Of a DNA stretch of 64,000 nucleotides, positions 62,044-64,000 are shown piece after piece. How positions within the stretch are numbered: position 1 is the stretch's first letter; each line of letters begins with the position of its first letter. The position numbers and the translations under genes are program-made. Origin of the DNA: Auanema rhodensis (lineage: Eukaryota; Nematoda; Chromadorea; Rhabditida; Rhabditidae); the NCBI GenBank assembly GCA_964057225.1, contig OZ059899.1, positions 2,356,001-2,420,000 on the forward strand, read 5' to 3'. Under the pieces are notes generated by a model. It had not been told where the DNA came from, did no database searches, and worked only from the letters and a program-made list of their open reading frames with translations.

Positions 62044-64000
62044 ATGCACCGAGATATCAACTGATATAAGTTCACACTTATATCCTCGATTTTCACCCTG
62101 AAGAATTGATTTTTTCGTTGAATAACATTGTCTATCGTCTTTGCCTTGAAAAATGGAATCTAAAAACATCTACTTTTTGCTAAATTATTTTGAAATTTTT
62201 CGAAAAAATTTTTGTCAAAATGTTTTTGGAAGCAATGTTGAGTGTACATGGAAACTCAACATACACTAATGCATCATTTTTCAAACGATCATAACTAATT
62301 TTTGTATCAAGCGTTTCTCAATGTAGTATAGTGCATTCGATGCGGATTTTTAAGCTGCGTCGATCTGTGTTATCAGATTTGCGCTAGCTTAAAAATGCAC
62401 CGAGATATCAACTGATATAAGTTCACACTTATATCCTCGATTTTCACCCTGAAGAATTAATTTTTTCGTTGAATAACATTGTCCATCGTCTTTGCCTTGG
62501 AAAATGGAATCTAAAAACATCTACTTTTTGCTAAATTATTTTGAAATTTTTGGAAAAAATTTTTGTCAAAATGTTTTTGGAAGCAATGTTGAGTGTACAT
62601 GGAAACTCAACATACACTAATGCATCATTTTTCAAACGATCATAACTAATTTTTGTATCAAACGTTTCTCAATGTAGTATAGTGCATTCGATGCGGATTT
62701 TTAAGCTGCGTCGATCTGTGTTATCAGATTTGCGCTAGCTTAAAAATGCACCGAGATATCAACTGATATAAGTTCACATTTATATCCTCGATTTTCACCC
62801 TGAAGAATTGATTTTTTCGTTGAATAACATTGTCTATCGTCTTTGCCTTGAAAAATGGAATCTAAAAACATCTACTTTTTGCTAAATTATTTTGAAATTT
62901 TTCGAAAAAATTTTTGTCAAAATGTTTTTGGAAGCAATGTTGAGTGTACATGGAAACTCAACATACACTAATGCATCATTTTTCAAACAATCATAACTAA
63001 TTTGTGTATTAAGCGTTTCTCAATGTAGTATAGTGCATTCGATGCGGATTTTTAAGCTGCGTCGATCTGTGTTATCAGATTTGCGCTAGCTTAAAAATGC
63101 ACCGAGATATCAACTGATATAAGTTCACACTTATATCCTCGATTTTCACCCTGAAGAACTGATTTTTTCGTTGAATAACATTGTCTATCGTCTTTGCCTT
63201 GAAAAATGGAATTTAAAAACATCTACTTTTTGCTAAATTATTTTGAAATTTTTCGAAAAAATTTTTGTCAAAATGTTTTTGGAAGCAATGTTGAGTGTAC
63301 ATGGAAACTCAACATACACTAATGCATCATTTTTCAAACAATCATAACTAATTTGTGTATTAAGCGTTTCTCAATGTAGTATAGTGCATTCGATGCGGAT
63401 TTTTAAGCTGCGTCGATCTGTGTTATCAGATTTGCGCTAGCTTAAAAATGCACCGAGATATCACTTGATATAAGTTCACACTTATATCCTCGATTTTCAC
63501 CCTGAAGAACTGATTTTTTCGTTGAATAACATTGTCTATCGTCTTTGCCTTGAAAAATGGAATTTAAAAACATCTACTTTTTGCTAAATTATTTTGAAAT
63601 TTTTCGAAAAAATTTTTGTCAAAATGTTTTTGGAAGCAATGTTGAGTGTACATGGAAACTCAACATACACTAATGCATCATTTTTCAAACAATCATAACT
63701 AATTTGTGTATTAAGCGTTTCTCAATGTAGTATAGTGCATTCGATGCGGATTTTTAAGCTGCGTCGATCTGTGTTATCAGATTTGCGCTAGCTTAAAAAT
63801 GCACCGAGATATCAACTGATATAAGTTCACACTTATATCCTCGATTTTCACCCTGAAGAATTGATTTTTTCGTTGAATAACATTGTCTATCGTCTTTGCC
63901 TTGAAAAATGGAATTTAAAAACATCTACTTTTTGCTAAATTATTTTGAAATTTTTCGAAAAAATTTTTGTCAAAATGTTTTTGGAAGCAATGTTGAGTGT

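Larger units (their letters stand above)
41512..64000 (+). repeat. Satellite block 5 (64 monomers)
   Basis: The landmark TGGAAG at 41518 and its last occurrence at 63982 are exactly 64 x 351 bp apart, so this block has no net length change. Near 46401 a one-base loss is balanced by a one-base gain. A monomer near 42221-42571 resembles the left-flank variant of C and D (CTTAATG, CTAGATTA) but holds no insertion. No gene; array continues past the window end. Confidence 0.97.

Overview
This is eukaryotic heterochromatin: a head-to-tail satellite array with a 351-bp, AT-rich monomer, broken only by four copies of one LTR retroelement. About 142 monomers are present, all in the same orientation. 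I see no host gene, tRNA, rRNA, CRISPR array or bacterial feature. The species cannot be fixed from the sequence. The style of the Gag protein and the proline-tRNA-like primer site suggest a metazoan (nematode or arthropod, weak lean to nematode).

Layout. 1-21073 is satellite (60 monomers, net 2 bp short). 21074-24714 is element A, full length. 24715-26294 is satellite. 26295-29314 is element B, which lacks its 3' end. 29315-32473 is satellite (9 monomers). 32474-36114 is element C, full length. 36115-37870 is satellite (5 monomers). 37871-41511 is element D, full length. 41512-64000 is satellite (64 monomers, no net indel). Higher-order repeats are visible: a tetramer (1404 bp) near 1.6-4.4 kb, a trimer (about 1053 bp) near 6.7-9.8 kb, an 8-monomer duplication (2808 bp) near 15.9-21.0 kb, a dimer alternation (702 bp) near 42.6-46 kb, and a 13-monomer duplication (4563 bp) near 52.9-62.0 kb.

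The retroelement lies on the minus strand and is 3641 bp long with 378-bp LTRs. It has a primer-binding site, a long leader, one open frame for Gag plus an aspartic protease, a short 3' region and a polypurine tract. It has no reverse transcriptase, RNase H or integrase, so it must be non-autonomous. The copies are almost identical, share the same satellite junctions and lie at spacings that are whole numbers of monomers plus element length. They therefore multiplied by recombination of the satellite after one insertion, not by four separate insertions. The composite unit (element plus five monomers) is 5397 bp.

Each satellite monomer carries three perfect inverted repeats. The most interesting points are the Gag-protease-only element kept open inside a satellite, its spread as part of a composite higher-order repeat, the lack of a target-site duplication, and the conserved dyads in the monomer.
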